Below, piece after piece: positions 17,361 to 26,163 of a stretch of 39,027 nucleotides of DNA (the stretch's first letter is position 1; each line of letters opens with the position of its first letter). The translations under genes were made by a program, and so were the position numbers. The notes beneath the pieces were generated by a model. It saw only the letters and a program-made list of their open reading frames with translations, did not search any database and was not told the origin of the DNA. This DNA is from Rhizobiales bacterium UBA3584 (GTDB lineage: Bacteria; Pseudomonadota; Alphaproteobacteria; Rhizobiales; Devosiaceae): contig DFMV01000051.1 of NCBI GenBank assembly GCA_002375765.1, forward strand, positions 1 to 39,027, read 5' to 3'.

Positions 17361-18947
17361 ATGGCCGTCGAGCTGAGCTTTAACGGTGCGGCGGGCACCG
17401 TTACGGGGTCGTGCTACCGGATCGTCCACGACAGGGGCAACTTTCTTGTCGATTGCGGACTGTTTCAGGGCACCAAAACCGAGCGCGAGCTTAACGAAAA
17501 GCCGTTCCCGTTTGATCCGGGAGCGATCGATTTCGTCCTTTTGACCCATGCCCATATCGACCATGTGGGGCTGGTGCCGCGGCTGTATGCCAAGGGATAT
17601 CGCGGGCCGCTGCACGCAACGGCGGCGACCAATGGGCTGATCGAATATCTTCTGGCCGATGGGGCGAGCATCCAGGAAAGCGAGGCTGAGCGCGAAAACA
17701 AGAAGCGCCGGCGCCGGGGCGAAGCGCCCGTGCCGCCCCTCTATACCTTGGCAAATGCCGAGGAGGCGCTCAAACACCGGTCCGATCATCCCTACGGCGA
17801 ATGGATAGAGCCCGGACCGGGAGTTCGGGCGCGGTTCTGGAATGCCGGGCACATCCTTGGGTCGGCTTCCATCGAAATCGAGGTCGAGGACAACGGCAAG
17901 CCGGTGCGCTTGTTGTTTTCGGGGGATCTGGGGCCTGACGAAAAGGTTTTCTATCTCAAGCCCGGCGCCCCTTCCGATTTCGACTATGTGATTTGCGAAT
18001 CGACCTATGGCGGGCGCGAACGGGCCGATTACACGCTGGAAACACGCCGCGCGGCGCTGGCTGAGGAAATCAACGCGGCGCTGGACCGGGGCGGCAATCT
18101 GGTGATTCCGGCCTTTGCCGTGGAGCGCAGTCAGGAATTGCTGCACGATATCGGGACGCTGATCGAAGACGGGACGATCAGTCCCAAGCGGGTGTTTCTC
18201 GACTCCCCACTGGCGCGGCGGGTAACGCAGGTCTTTGCCCGATACGCCCACGAGTTCGACGATCTCGAACTTTCCCCCGAGCAATTGTTCAACAATCCAC
18301 GCTTTTCGATCACCGAGAGCGTCGAGGAGTCCAAGGCAATCAACAAAATTGCCGGCGGCGCCATTATCATTTCGGCGTCGGGCATGGCCGATGCGGGGCG
18401 GATCAAGCACCATTTGCGCAACAATCTGATCCGCCACAATGCGACGGTGCTGTTCGTCGGCCATCAGGCGCGCGGCTCTCTGGGGCAGGTTATCCAGTCG
18501 GGGGCCAGGGAGGTGACCATTCACGGATCGCAAGTCCCAGTCCGCGCCCAGATCCGCTCGATCGACAATTATTCGGCCCATGCCGATCATTCCGAACTCA
18601 TCGCCTGGATCAAGGGGCGGCTGCCCATCCATGGGACGCTGTTTCTGACCCATGGCGAGGACGAAGAACGTTCCGCGCTGCGCAAGGCGGCCATGGCGTT
18701 GGGGCTGGCCGGCGACCAGATCATCGCTCCAGAGCTCGATGACCGGGTGGCGTTGCAAGCTGGCGGCACCAGCCGGATCGTGGCGACAGGCACCGGGCGG
18801 ATCGAAACCAGCCAGATCGGTCATGACTGGCACAATGGCTATGCCGAACTGATGATCGCGCTGTCGGACGCATTGCGCGCCGCGCAATCGGATTCAGAGC
18901 GGGAAGCGATGATCGAAAGGCTCAAAGCCGCGCTAGCGGCCAAATAA
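17361..18947 (+). CDS. Metallo-beta-lactamase fold, beta-CASP RNA-processing exonuclease family
   Basis: A 528-residue protein of the beta-CASP branch of metallo-beta-lactamases, related to archaeal and eukaryotic CPSF-type nucleases. The zinc motif HAHIDH is at 63-68, further ligands lie in WNAGHILGSA and FSGDLG, and the beta-CASP part carries IPAFAVERSQELL, SPLARRVTQVF, ISASGMADAGR and the final NYSAHADHSEL motif. Family members cleave RNA endo- or exonucleolytically; the bacterial role of this subgroup is poorly defined. It lies 30 bases behind regA on the same strand. The C-terminal 70 residues are less conserved. It ends against a perfect hairpin shared with the convergent corC gene. Confidence 0.9.
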   Translation: MAVELSFNGAAGTVTGSCYRIVHDRGNFLVDCGLFQGTKTERELNEKPFPFDPGAIDFVLLTHAHIDHVGLVPRLYAKGYRGPLHATAATNGLIEYLLADGASIQESEAERENKKRRRRGEAPVPPLYTLANAEEALKHRSDHPYGEWIEPGPGVRARFWNAGHILGSASIEIEVEDNGKPVRLLFSGDLGPDEKVFYLKPGAPSDFDYVICESTYGGRERADYTLETRRAALAEEINAALDRGGNLVIPAFAVERSQELLHDIGTLIEDGTISPKRVFLDSPLARRVTQVFARYAHEFDDLELSPEQLFNNPRFSITESVEESKAINKIAGGAIIISASGMADAGRIKHHLRNNLIRHNATVLFVGHQARGSLGQVIQSGAREVTIHGSQVPVRAQIRSIDNYSAHADHSELIAWIKGRLPIHGTLFLTHGEDEERSALRKAAMALGLAGDQIIAPELDDRVALQAGGTSRIVATGTGRIETSQIGHDWHNGYAELMIALSDALRAAQSDSEREAMIERLKAALAAK

Positions 18948-18966
18948 GCCCTTTTTTTGCATCGTC

Positions 18967-19001
18967 CTTCCGGCAAAAGTGGCATCCACTTTTGCCGGAA
19001 G
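18967..19001. terminator. Perfect 16-bp hairpin between convergent genes
   Basis: Arms 18967-18982 and 18986-19001 (CTTCCGGCAAAAGTGG and its complement) are separated only by CAT. It lies between the stop codons of the beta-CASP gene and corC, and a T7 run precedes it at 18952-18958. It shares the CAAAAGTGG/CCACTTTTG core with the repeats at 14748-14770 and 28037-28058, so it is both a repeat-family member and a probable two-way terminator. Confidence 0.8.
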
Positions 19002-19005
19002 CGCA

Positions 19006-20106
19006 CTATTCCGCCGCCTGCTGGTTTTCCGGTTCGGGATGTGACGGGCTCTCGCTCTTGGGACCGGCGATCAACAGCCGCTGCTTGCGGCGGCGGCGGG
19101 TGATGCGGACCTGCTTGACCCGGCGGGCATCGGCGCGGGTGATCTCGAATTCAAACCCCTTGAGCTTGGAGACGACCTCGCCGCGCACCGGGACACGGCC
19201 GAGCATGGCAACGATCAGCCCGCCCAAAGTATCGACTTCCTCGGCATATTCGCCGGGATCGAAATCGGGCCCGACGGCCTCAATCAGATCTGTCAGCTCC
19301 ACGCGGGCATCGGCAATGAAGCTGTCTTCATCGACCGCGCGCAGCATCGAGGCTTCGCTTTCGTCATGTTCGTCCTCGATATCGCCCACGACCGCTTCGA
19401 GAAGATCCTCGATTGTCACCAGTCCATCGGTGCCGCCATATTCATCGATCACCACCGCCATATGCATGCGGGTGGCTTGCATGGAGGCCAAGAGATCGGT
19501 GACCGGCATCGAGGGGGGCACGAACAGCACCTTGCGCACCAGATCGAGCTTGCCGATGCGCTGCTTGAGCACCGGGGTGACGAACTTGACCGGGCTTTGA
19601 TTGTTGTGCCCGTTCGACCCGTTTCCCGCGGTCGGGGCTGCGGATCTGGCCGGTTCGGTGACCTTTTCGAGCACGTCCTTGATGTGGATCATGCCCACGA
19701 CATTGTCGAGGCCTTCCTCATAGACCGGCATGCGCGAATGGCCGACCTGACGGAACCTATCGATCACGTAGCCGACATTGACGCTAGAATCCACCGCTTC
19801 GATATCGGCGCGCGGCACCATGACGTCCTCGACGCGCAATTCGCCGAGCTTGAGCACATTTTGCAAAATGGCCCGCTCGGATGCGGAAAAGGTGGTGTCG
19901 GTGGGCAGGAACGGGCCCTCGAGCGCCTCCTTGAGATCGGTGCGCAAGGACGCTGGCCGACCCGGCAGACGGGCGCGAATCCGCGCCCATAGCGATGGCT
20001 TTCTGTCGCTCGAAGTTGAATTAATATGGTCGCCCTCAGGGCGATGCGGCCGGCGCGCCGCGGCGCTAGATTGATCGCTATCGGTCATTTGGGGTGCGGT
20101 GGGCAT
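19006..20106 (-). CDS. corC: CorC/HlyC-type transporter-associated protein with CBS domains
   Basis: A soluble CBS-domain protein of the CorC/YbeX/TlyC family, 366 residues from the chosen ATG. Visible: an N-terminal polar tail, the family entry motif ILQNVLKLGELRVEDVMVPRADI, two CBS motifs with an inserted low-complexity segment (TAGNGSNGHNNQSP), the conserved DEYGGTDGLVTIEDLLE, and the C-terminal transporter-associated domain (EVDTLGGLIVAMLGRVP). It is linked to magnesium or cobalt efflux and, with YbeY, to ribosome maturation in other bacteria. Starts at 20133 (GTG), 20106 or 20088 are all possible; none has a strong ribosome-binding site. It is the last gene of the tsaB-to-corC run. Confidence 0.9.
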   Translation of the reverse strand: MPTAPQMTDSDQSSAAARRPHRPEGDHINSTSSDRKPSLWARIRARLPGRPASLRTDLKEALEGPFLPTDTTFSASERAILQNVLKLGELRVEDVMVPRADIEAVDSSVNVGYVIDRFRQVGHSRMPVYEEGLDNVVGMIHIKDVLEKVTEPARSAAPTAGNGSNGHNNQSPVKFVTPVLKQRIGKLDLVRKVLFVPPSMPVTDLLASMQATRMHMAVVIDEYGGTDGLVTIEDLLEAVVGDIEDEHDESEASMLRAVDEDSFIADARVELTDLIEAVGPDFDPGEYAEEVDTLGGLIVAMLGRVPVRGEVVSKLKGFEFEITRADARRVKQVRITRRRRKQRLLIAGPKSESPSHPEPENQQAAE

Positions 20107-20155
20107 TTGTCTTTTCGGCCCGACCGTCGGCACTCCGTATCTTGTTGCGCAAAGA

Positions 20156-20644
20156 TCAGTCGTTCAAAAGAACCTGACCATCATAGGGGTCTGGATACCC
20201 CAGCAGCCCCATAATATCGGTTTCTCTTGCCTCCATGGCAAGGGCTTCCTGCTCAGTTTCGTGGTCATAGCCCAAAACATGGAGCATTCCATGAACCAGA
20301 AGATGGGCAAAATGGTGCTCAAAAGGCTTTTCGAGTCCGTCAGCCTCGGCCACCAACGTTTCGTAGGCGAGCGATATGTCACCGAGAAGACCTTCGAGGG
20401 CATCGTCGGGGTCGAGCGCGGGAAATGACAGAACATTGGTCGGCTTGTCCTTGCCCCGCCACTCGCGGTTAAGTGCCTGTTGGGCAGCATCATCGGTCAA
20501 CAGAACAGAGATTTCGCAAGGACCGTCCACGGCAAAGCCGGAGTTCTCCAGCGCCATGGCGAGGACTTTTTCGGCCAGGGGCTGGAGGGTTTCGGGCCAG
20601 TCTCCGGCCGCGCGATTGATCTCGACGGACAGTCTGGGCGTCAA
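20156..20644 (-). CDS. ybeY: Endoribonuclease YbeY (rRNA maturation factor)
   Basis: A 162-residue zinc-dependent RNase needed for 16S rRNA 3' maturation and ribosome quality control. The signature HGMLHVLGYDH has His118, His122 and His128 as metal ligands. The predicted start is a TTG that overlaps the phoH stop codon (TTGA at 20644-20641 on the minus strand), implying translational coupling; no other initiation codon precedes the conserved N-terminus in frame. Its placement between phoH and corC is the classic bacterial arrangement. Confidence 0.94.
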   Translation of the reverse strand: MTPRLSVEINRAAGDWPETLQPLAEKVLAMALENSGFAVDGPCEISVLLTDDAAQQALNREWRGKDKPTNVLSFPALDPDDALEGLLGDISLAYETLVAEADGLEKPFEHHFAHLLVHGMLHVLGYDHETEQEALAMEARETDIMGLLGYPDPYDGQVLLND

Positions 20645-21678
20645 ACGTCGAGCTTTCCTTCGGAGGCCGGGCTCTTGCCCGTTGCGCCTTCATAGGCCCT
20701 GACAATGCGCGCAACGAGAGCGTGGCGCACCACGTCCTTGTCGGTAAAGCGCGTCGTGTGAATGCCTTCGACATCGGAGAGAAGGTGGAGGGCTTCGACA
20801 AGCCCCGATTTTTCCCCGCGCGGCAGATCGACCTGGGTGGGGTCGCCGGTGATGATCATTTTCGAATTTTCGCCCAGCCGGGTCAGAAACATCTTCATCT
20901 GCATCGATGTGGTGTTCTGGGCCTCATCGAGAATGACGGCGGAATTGGCAAGGGTGCGCCCGCGCATGAAGGCGAGCGGAGCCACTTCGATGGCGCCGGA
21001 CGCAATGCAGCGCTCGACCACCTCGGGCTGCATCATGTCGTAAAGCGCGTCGTAAAGGGGCCGGAGGTAGGGATCGACCTTTTCTTTCATGTCGCCGGGC
21101 AGAAAGCCCAGGCGCTCGCCCGCTTCCACCGCGGGGCGGGAGAGGATGATGCGATTGATTTCGCCGCGCTCGAGGAGCGTCGCCGCGTGGGCGACGGCGA
21201 GATAGGTCTTGCCGGTGCCGGCCGGGCCGACGCCGAACACCATCTCGAAGCGGTCCATGGCGCGGATATAGCCATCTTGAGCCGGATTGCGGGCGACGAT
21301 GGTGGCCTTGCGCGTGGCGATCTGGGCCATGCGCACCTTGCCGCGCTTTTCGAGCGTGGGGAGCGAGAGCTGGCTGTCCTCGGACTGGACCATGCGGATG
21401 ACACCATCCACATCGGCGGGGCCGACGACCTTGCCCTCTTCGAGCATGTCGTAGAGCGATTCGAGCGCACGGCGCGCCTGATCGACGGCGTTGGCGCCGC
21501 CGCGCAGCATCACGTGGTTGCCGCGCGAATTGGCCTGCACCCCCAGACGCTGCTCGATGAGCGCCAGATTCTGGTCGAATTCACCGTACAATTGGGAGAC
21601 GAGCCGATTGTCTTCGAACGCCAGTTCGAGATGGGCGGCGGCGGACTGGTCGGGTTGCGACCGCAAATTCCGTGTCAA
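20641..21678 (-). CDS. phoH: PhoH family ATPase
   Basis: A 345-residue PhoH-like (YbeZ) ATPase, a helicase-related protein that acts with YbeY on RNA. A KH-like N-terminal region (about 15-85) precedes Walker A GPAGTGKT at 151-158 and Walker B ILDEAQNTT, followed by the TGDPTQVDLP motif. The start is most likely TTG 21678, with GGAG 10 bases upstream on the minus strand; this places conserved residues at the very N-terminus. It overlaps ybeY by four bases at its 3' end and lies 50 bases from miaB. Confidence 0.94.
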   Translation of the reverse strand: MTRNLRSQPDQSAAAHLELAFEDNRLVSQLYGEFDQNLALIEQRLGVQANSRGNHVMLRGGANAVDQARRALESLYDMLEEGKVVGPADVDGVIRMVQSEDSQLSLPTLEKRGKVRMAQIATRKATIVARNPAQDGYIRAMDRFEMVFGVGPAGTGKTYLAVAHAATLLERGEINRIILSRPAVEAGERLGFLPGDMKEKVDPYLRPLYDALYDMMQPEVVERCIASGAIEVAPLAFMRGRTLANSAVILDEAQNTTSMQMKMFLTRLGENSKMIITGDPTQVDLPRGEKSGLVEALHLLSDVEGIHTTRFTDKDVVRHALVARIVRAYEGATGKSPASEGKLDV

Positions 21679-21728
21679 ACGCGATGGCTCCAGGGAAGCG
21701 TTGCGACTCTTAACGAGTAGTAAAGCTA

Positions 21729-23114
21729 TCAGACCGCGATTCGATCCGCTGTGACAATTGTGCCTTCGAGCGAATTTTTTGCCTGGGCGATGATTTCGAC
21801 CGGCAGGATCTGGCCGATCAGGCTCTGATCGGCGCTGATGTGCACCGCCTGCAGATAGGGCGAACGGCCCGCCACCTGGCCGGGATTGCGGCCGGGCTTT
21901 TCGATCAGAACCGGCAGGGTCATGCCCACACAGCCTGCATTGAAAGCCTGAGACTGGCGTGTGATCTCGGCCTGCAGAATTTCGAGGCGCTCGGCTTTGA
22001 CGTGTTCTTCGATCTGATTGTCCATTTCCGCACCCGGCGTGCCCGGGCGGGTGGAATATTTGAACGAGAAGGCCGAGGCGTAGCCGATCTTTTTGACCAT
22101 ATCCACTGTCGCTTCGAAATCGGCATCGGTCTCACCAGGGAAACCGACGATGAAATCGCCCGAGAGCGCCATATCGGGGCGGGCGGCGCGAATGCGGTCG
22201 ATGATCTCGAAATATTCGGCAGCGGTGTGGCGACGGTTCATGGCTTTGAGGATCCGATCCGAGCCCGACTGCACCGGCAGATGGAGATAGGGCATCAACT
22301 GGGGCAGATCGCGGTGCGCGGCGATCAACTCGTCATCCATGTCGCGTGGATGGGACGTGGTATAGCGGATGCGCTCGATGCCATCGATTTCAGCCAGCAT
22401 GTGGCAGAGCGCGCCAAGGCTGACGCTTTGGCCATTATCGCCCAGCCCGTGATAGGCGTTGACGTTCTGGCCCAAAAGGGTGATCTCGCGCACCCCTGCA
22501 TCGGCCAGACCACGCGCCTCGGCGCGAACCTGTGCCACGGGGCGGGAGACTTCGGCGCCGCGGGTATAGGGGACGACGCAGAACGAGCAGAATTTGTCGC
22601 ACCCTTCCTGAACGGTCAGGAAGGCGGTGAGGCCGCGGGAAATGGTCACTTCCTTTTTGGCAGCCGGAAGATGGGCGAACTTGTCTTCCTCGGGGAAATC
22701 GGTGTCGATGACCCGGCCTTTCTGGGCCTTGGAGAGGAGTTCGGGCAGGCGGTGATAGGATTGCGGGCCAAAGACCAGATCCACCGCCGGAGCGCGGGCC
22801 ATGATCTCCTCGCCCTCGGCCTGGGCGACGCAGCCGGCGACGCCGATCAGCATCTTTTTGGCGCCGGGCTCACGTTCGTTGCGGAAATCGCGAATGCGGC
22901 CGAGTTCGGAATAGACCTTTTCGGCGGCCTTTTCGCGAATGTGGCAGGTGTTCAATAGCACCAGATCGGCCTCGCCCATCTCGGACGTCGGCGTATAGCC
23001 GTGCGGGGCCAGCGCGTCGGTCATCCGATCGCTGTCATAGACGTTCATCTGGCAGCCATAGGTCTTGATGAAGACCTTCTTGGCGTTGGGGAGATCTGGC
23101 TGTTTGTCGCTCAT
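21729..23114 (-). CDS. miaB: tRNA-2-methylthio-N6-dimethylallyladenosine synthase MiaB
   Basis: A radical-SAM methylthiotransferase that modifies A37 of tRNAs reading UNN codons, 461 residues. The N-terminal UPF0004 domain carries three cluster cysteines (Cys21, Cys57, Cys95); the radical SAM motif is CDKFCSFC with Cys172, Cys176 and Cys179; the C-terminus is a TRAM domain (from about 390). It requires two 4Fe-4S clusters, so it depends on iron-sulfur assembly. It follows plsC by nine bases and is part of the same minus-strand operon. Confidence 0.97.
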   Translation of the reverse strand: MSDKQPDLPNAKKVFIKTYGCQMNVYDSDRMTDALAPHGYTPTSEMGEADLVLLNTCHIREKAAEKVYSELGRIRDFRNEREPGAKKMLIGVAGCVAQAEGEEIMARAPAVDLVFGPQSYHRLPELLSKAQKGRVIDTDFPEEDKFAHLPAAKKEVTISRGLTAFLTVQEGCDKFCSFCVVPYTRGAEVSRPVAQVRAEARGLADAGVREITLLGQNVNAYHGLGDNGQSVSLGALCHMLAEIDGIERIRYTTSHPRDMDDELIAAHRDLPQLMPYLHLPVQSGSDRILKAMNRRHTAAEYFEIIDRIRAARPDMALSGDFIVGFPGETDADFEATVDMVKKIGYASAFSFKYSTRPGTPGAEMDNQIEEHVKAERLEILQAEITRQSQAFNAGCVGMTLPVLIEKPGRNPGQVAGRSPYLQAVHISADQSLIGQILPVEIIAQAKNSLEGTIVTADRIAV

Positions 23115-23123
23115 GGGCGCGGT

Positions 23124-23903
23124 TTACACCACTTCCCCGTCCTTTGGCAAAGGGTCAGCGCGATTGAGGGCATTGAGCATGGCGCGGACTTCGGTTTCGG
23201 CCCATTTGGCGTTGCGTTTGCGGTCATCGGTCGCTGGGAGGGGAGCGCCGAAGGCGAGGACGACGTCCTTGGGGCCCGATTTGAGGATGGCGCCGAGATT
23301 GTCGCCGATGCCCATATCGCCGATCCAGGCGACCTGGCGGCGCTCGGGGCGTGAGAGGGGGAGGCCGGAGATTTTGGTGTAGGCGATGGCAAGGGGCTGG
23401 ATTTTGGCGCCGTCCTTTATGGCGCCCATCAGCGCCGAGCGGAACGGAAGGACGTGGGTGCCGATGCCGGAGGTGCCTTCGGCAAAGAGCAGGACCGGAA
23501 CGTCTTGGGCAATGCGGGTGCTCATCTCGCCTGCCGTGCGGCGGGTGTCGGTGCGTCGGGTGCGATTGACGAATATGGTCTTGTGCAGACCGGCCAGGGT
23601 CCCGATTACGGGCCAGTGGGCGACGTCGGATTTGGCGACGAAGCTGACAGGGAATTTGCTGGCCACTGCAACGATATCGAGCCAACCGATATGGTTGGCG
23701 ACCAGGAGGACCGGGCCTTTTGCAAGAGGTTGGCCGGCCAGAGATACACGCAGACCGAGGCCCAACGCGAGCAGTTTGAAAAAGATCGAAGGCAAAAGCT
23801 GCCATCCGGGGAGGCACAGCTTCACGAGAACAAACTGGACCGGCAGACCGACCAGCGTGAAGGGCAGGACGATGAGCGCCAGGAAGGCGAGGCGCAAGGC
23901 CAT
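23124..23903 (-). CDS. Lysophospholipid (1-acylglycerol-3-phosphate type) acyltransferase
   Basis: A 259-residue PlsC-family membrane acyltransferase. A hydrophobic N-terminal segment (about 5-30) anchors it in the inner membrane. The catalytic H-x4-D is His71 to Asp76 in NHIGWLD, and the acceptor-binding EGT is at 142-144 (FAEGTSG). The family acylates lysophosphatidic acid, or lyso-ornithine lipid in the OlsA branch. Because an OlsB-type gene is also in the window (35677-36519), an OlsA role is possible, but sequence alone does not decide. It lies between fur and miaB with gaps of 11 and 9 bases. Confidence 0.88.
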   Translation of the reverse strand: MALRLAFLALIVLPFTLVGLPVQFVLVKLCLPGWQLLPSIFFKLLALGLGLRVSLAGQPLAKGPVLLVANHIGWLDIVAVASKFPVSFVAKSDVAHWPVIGTLAGLHKTIFVNRTRRTDTRRTAGEMSTRIAQDVPVLLFAEGTSGIGTHVLPFRSALMGAIKDGAKIQPLAIAYTKISGLPLSRPERRQVAWIGDMGIGDNLGAILKSGPKDVVLAFGAPLPATDDRKRNAKWAETEVRAMLNALNRADPLPKDGEVV

Positions 23904-23914
23904 GAGGGTTGGCC

Positions 23915-24352
23915 TTAGCTGTCCTTGTCTTTCAAGGGGACCGCGTAGAGTTCGAGGCGGTGATCGACGAGCTTGTAGCCGAATTTTTTCGCAATCAGTT
24001 CCTGGATGGCCTCGATCTCCTCATTGCGGAACTCGATGACCTTGCCCGAGCGGATATCGATCAGATGGTCGTGGTGCTCGTCGGGGATCTGCTCGAACCG
24101 GGCGCGGCCGTCCTTGAAATCGTGTTTGGTGACCAGCCCGGCTTCTTCAAACAAATTGACCGTACGATAGACGGTCGAGAGGGAAATGCGCGGATCGACG
24201 GCAGAGGCGCGGCGGTAGAGTTCCTCGACGTCGGGATGGTCGGTGGCCGCTTCAAGGACACGGGCGATCACCCGGCGCTGGTCGGTCATGCGCATGTTGC
24301 GCGCCACGCATTGCTCTTCAAGCGTTGCTTCGGTGAAAGGCTCGTTGCCCAT
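23915..24352 (-). CDS. Fur family metalloregulator, probably Mur type
   Basis: A 145-residue Fur-superfamily repressor. The winged helix (RMTDQRRVIARVLE through ISLSTVYRTVNLFEEAGLV) is followed by the metal-site region EHHDHLIDIRSGKVIEFRNEEIE. The sequence as I recall it resembles rhizobial Mur, the manganese-responsive repressor, more than Irr. The usual C-terminal CxxC structural zinc motifs are absent, as in Mur. I chose ATG 24352 over 24367 because GAGGCGGG sits right before it. It lies in the conserved rimI-fur-plsC order. Confidence 0.9.
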   Translation of the reverse strand: MGNEPFTEATLEEQCVARNMRMTDQRRVIARVLEAATDHPDVEELYRRASAVDPRISLSTVYRTVNLFEEAGLVTKHDFKDGRARFEQIPDEHHDHLIDIRSGKVIEFRNEEIEAIQELIAKKFGYKLVDHRLELYAVPLKDKDS

Positions 24353-24390
24353 GCCCGCCTCGCGCATCTGTCCGGTTTGGAGAGATCGGG

Positions 24391-24870
24391 TTAGCCGATC
24401 GGGGCAGCCATGACAAGTGCGGTCGCGGCGCTGCCATCGGGCTTTGGGTAATAGCCCTTGCGGGTGCCGATATCGGCAAAGCCGAAGCGGCGGTAGAGCG
24501 CGATGGCCGAGGCGTTGGTTTCATCGACCTCGAGGAAAAGGGTTCTGACCGGGCTCATGGTCAAATCGGCGATGGCCGCGGCCAGCAGCGCGCGGCCCAG
24601 CCCGCGGCCACGCTTTTTGGGGTCGACCGCGATGGTGAGCAATTCGGCTTCATCGCCCGCGATACGCAGCATGGCAAAGCCGGAAATGTTGCGTTTGGCG
24701 TCGGTCGCGACATAGGCGGGCGTGGTCTTGGGATCGGCAAGATAGACTTCGAAATCGGCAACCGGCCAGCCGCGGTAAAAGCCTTGCGCGTGCAGTTTTG
24801 CCAGGGCGGGCGCGTCGTCGATCTCAGCGCGGGCGATGTGAAGGCCGCCCGGGGCAACCCAGAAATTCAT
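24391..24870 (-). CDS. rimI: Ribosomal-protein-alanine N-acetyltransferase RimI
   Basis: A 159-residue GNAT enzyme that acetylates the N-terminal alanine of ribosomal protein S18 (and possibly other proteins). The acetyl-CoA loop KKRGRGLGRALL lies at about 84-95, and the motif ETNASAIALYRRFGF at about 116-130 is typical of RimI. Its start overlaps the tsaB stop by four bases (24867-24870), the usual tsaB-rimI coupling in bacteria. Confidence 0.92.
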   Translation of the reverse strand: MNFWVAPGGLHIARAEIDDAPALAKLHAQGFYRGWPVADFEVYLADPKTTPAYVATDAKRNISGFAMLRIAGDEAELLTIAVDPKKRGRGLGRALLAAAIADLTMSPVRTLFLEVDETNASAIALYRRFGFADIGTRKGYYPKPDGSAATALVMAAPIG

Positions 24871-25463
24871 TTGCGCGCCACTCCGAACCCGAGCTGGGGC
24901 TTGGCGTCGGCCGCACGGATATAGGTGGGATCGGCCGGAAAGTCGCTGGCGCGGGCCCGTGAGGCAAATGCCGCCATCAATCCGATATCGATCATCGGAT
25001 CGTCGGGGGTGGTGCGCGAGGCAATCTGGAGGATCTGCTTGAGATCGACAAGGTCGGCCTTGTCACGCGGTTTGCCCGGCGCTGAAAAGCTCTGGCGATA
25101 GGCTTCGCCGCGCTTGGCATCGACGATCAGCTCGCTTGGCCCCTCGTGCGAGAGCGAAAGGGCGAGCAGCGAGGGGATGCCGATGACCGTTATGTCGAGC
25201 GCGACGCCGAGCCCGCGGGCCGTGGAAAGCCCGATACGCAGGCCGGTGAATGAGCCGGGGCCCGTGGTGACGGCGACGCGGTTGAGCGATTGATAGGTCA
25301 GCCCGCAGCGGTCGAGCAGTGCGCCGATGGCGCCGAAGATGATTTCAGCATGGCCCTTGGCGACATCGGCAATTTCGGTTTCGACGCTGCCGTTCGATAA
25401 GACAAGCGCCAGTTGCAGGCGTTCGCGGGCGGTATCGATGGCAAGGGTCACGGGCGTGCTCAT
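24867..25463 (-). CDS. tsaB: tRNA threonylcarbamoyladenosine biosynthesis protein TsaB
   Basis: The non-catalytic partner of TsaD in formation of t6A37 in tRNAs decoding ANN codons. The 198-residue protein has the ASKHA-fold start TLAIDTARERLQLAL and the conserved GPGSFTGLRIGLSTARGL at about 69-86. ATG 25463 begins exactly at the family N-terminus; an upstream in-frame extension to 25499 overlaps the terminator hairpin and is rejected. It is the first gene of the tsaB-to-corC run, beginning just after a strong terminator. Confidence 0.94.
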   Translation of the reverse strand: MSTPVTLAIDTARERLQLALVLSNGSVETEIADVAKGHAEIIFGAIGALLDRCGLTYQSLNRVAVTTGPGSFTGLRIGLSTARGLGVALDITVIGIPSLLALSLSHEGPSELIVDAKRGEAYRQSFSAPGKPRDKADLVDLKQILQIASRTTPDDPMIDIGLMAAFASRARASDFPADPTYIRAADAKPQLGFGVARK

Positions 25464-25488
25464 ACCGATTTCGATAGGCCGAAACGAC

Positions 25489-25522
25489 AAACCCCGCAAG
25501 CTGTTTGGAGCTTGCGGGGTTT
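25489..25522 (-). terminator. Terminator between the nifU-like gene and tsaB
   Basis: A perfect 14-bp stem (25489-25502 with 25509-25522; core ACCCCGCAAGCT/AGCTTGCGGGGT) with a six-base loop. In minus-strand orientation it lies between the nifU-like stop codon and the tsaB start, so it ends the nifU-like message. Its 3' arm ends in TTT followed by GTCGTTT. Confidence 0.85.
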
Positions 25523-25576
25523 TGGTATGGCCGCATTTGCAGCCAGTAAGGCGTGAGGCCTAACTGATTGATAATA

Positions 25577-26143
25577 TTATATTTGCTGGACCTGTTCGAC
25601 GCCGGGGACGAAGTGGCGGAGCAGGTTTTCGATGCCCGATTTCAACGTTGCGGTCGAGGAGGGGCAGCCCGAGCAGGCGCCCTGCATGTGCAGGAAGACG
25701 GTGCCTTCCTTATAGCCCTTGAAGGTGATGTCGCCGCCGTCCATGGCGACCGCGGGGCGGACGCGGGTGGCGAGGAGTTCCTTGATGACCTCAACGGTTT
25801 CGGCGTCGTCATCTTCAAAAAATTCATCGCCCGTATCGACCGGTTCGGACGCTGCGCCTTCGGCGAGGATGGGCTTGCCGCTCATGAAATGTTCCATGAC
25901 CGCGCCGAGGATGGCGGGCTTTATGTGAGCCCAATCAATGGCTTCGCCCTTGGTGACCGACACGAAATCGGAGCCCAGGAACACGCCCGAAACGCCATCG
26001 ACCGAGAAAAGCGCCGAGGCGAGCGGAGAAATTCGGGCCATATCGGCGTCGCGGAAATCACGCGGCTCGCCGGGCAAAACCTCGCGGCCGGGGAGGAATT
26101 TGAGCGTCGCCGGATTGGGCGTCACTTCGGTCTGAATGAACAT
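25577..26143 (-). CDS. NifU-like iron-sulfur scaffold protein
   Basis: A 188-residue protein with an N-terminal Nfu_N (Scaffold N) domain (FIQTEVTPNPATLKFLPGR, 2-20) and a C-terminal NifU domain with the cluster cysteines Cys157 and Cys160 (GACSGCPSST). Such proteins carry 4Fe-4S clusters to target enzymes; MiaB in this window is a plausible client. ATG 26143 has GAGAGGCGG upstream. Directly upstream lies a near-consensus Irr box (26164-26180). I recall an Irr-regulated gene called fssA for a NifU-like scaffold in rhizobia, and this may be its counterpart. Confidence 0.92.
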   Translation of the reverse strand: MFIQTEVTPNPATLKFLPGREVLPGEPRDFRDADMARISPLASALFSVDGVSGVFLGSDFVSVTKGEAIDWAHIKPAILGAVMEHFMSGKPILAEGAASEPVDTGDEFFEDDDAETVEVIKELLATRVRPAVAMDGGDITFKGYKEGTVFLHMQGACSGCPSSTATLKSGIENLLRHFVPGVEQVQQI

Positions 26144-26163
26144 TTTTCCGCCTCTCAAGGCTC

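Noticed and set aside
16653..18887. 744-codon open frame antisense to regA and the beta-CASP gene
   Set aside because: The plus-strand genes have clear family motifs throughout; the antisense product is rich in H, R and G with no domain.
24352..24367. Five-codon longer start for the Fur-family gene
   Set aside because: ATG 24367 has no ribosome-binding site, while GAGGCGGG precedes ATG 24352.
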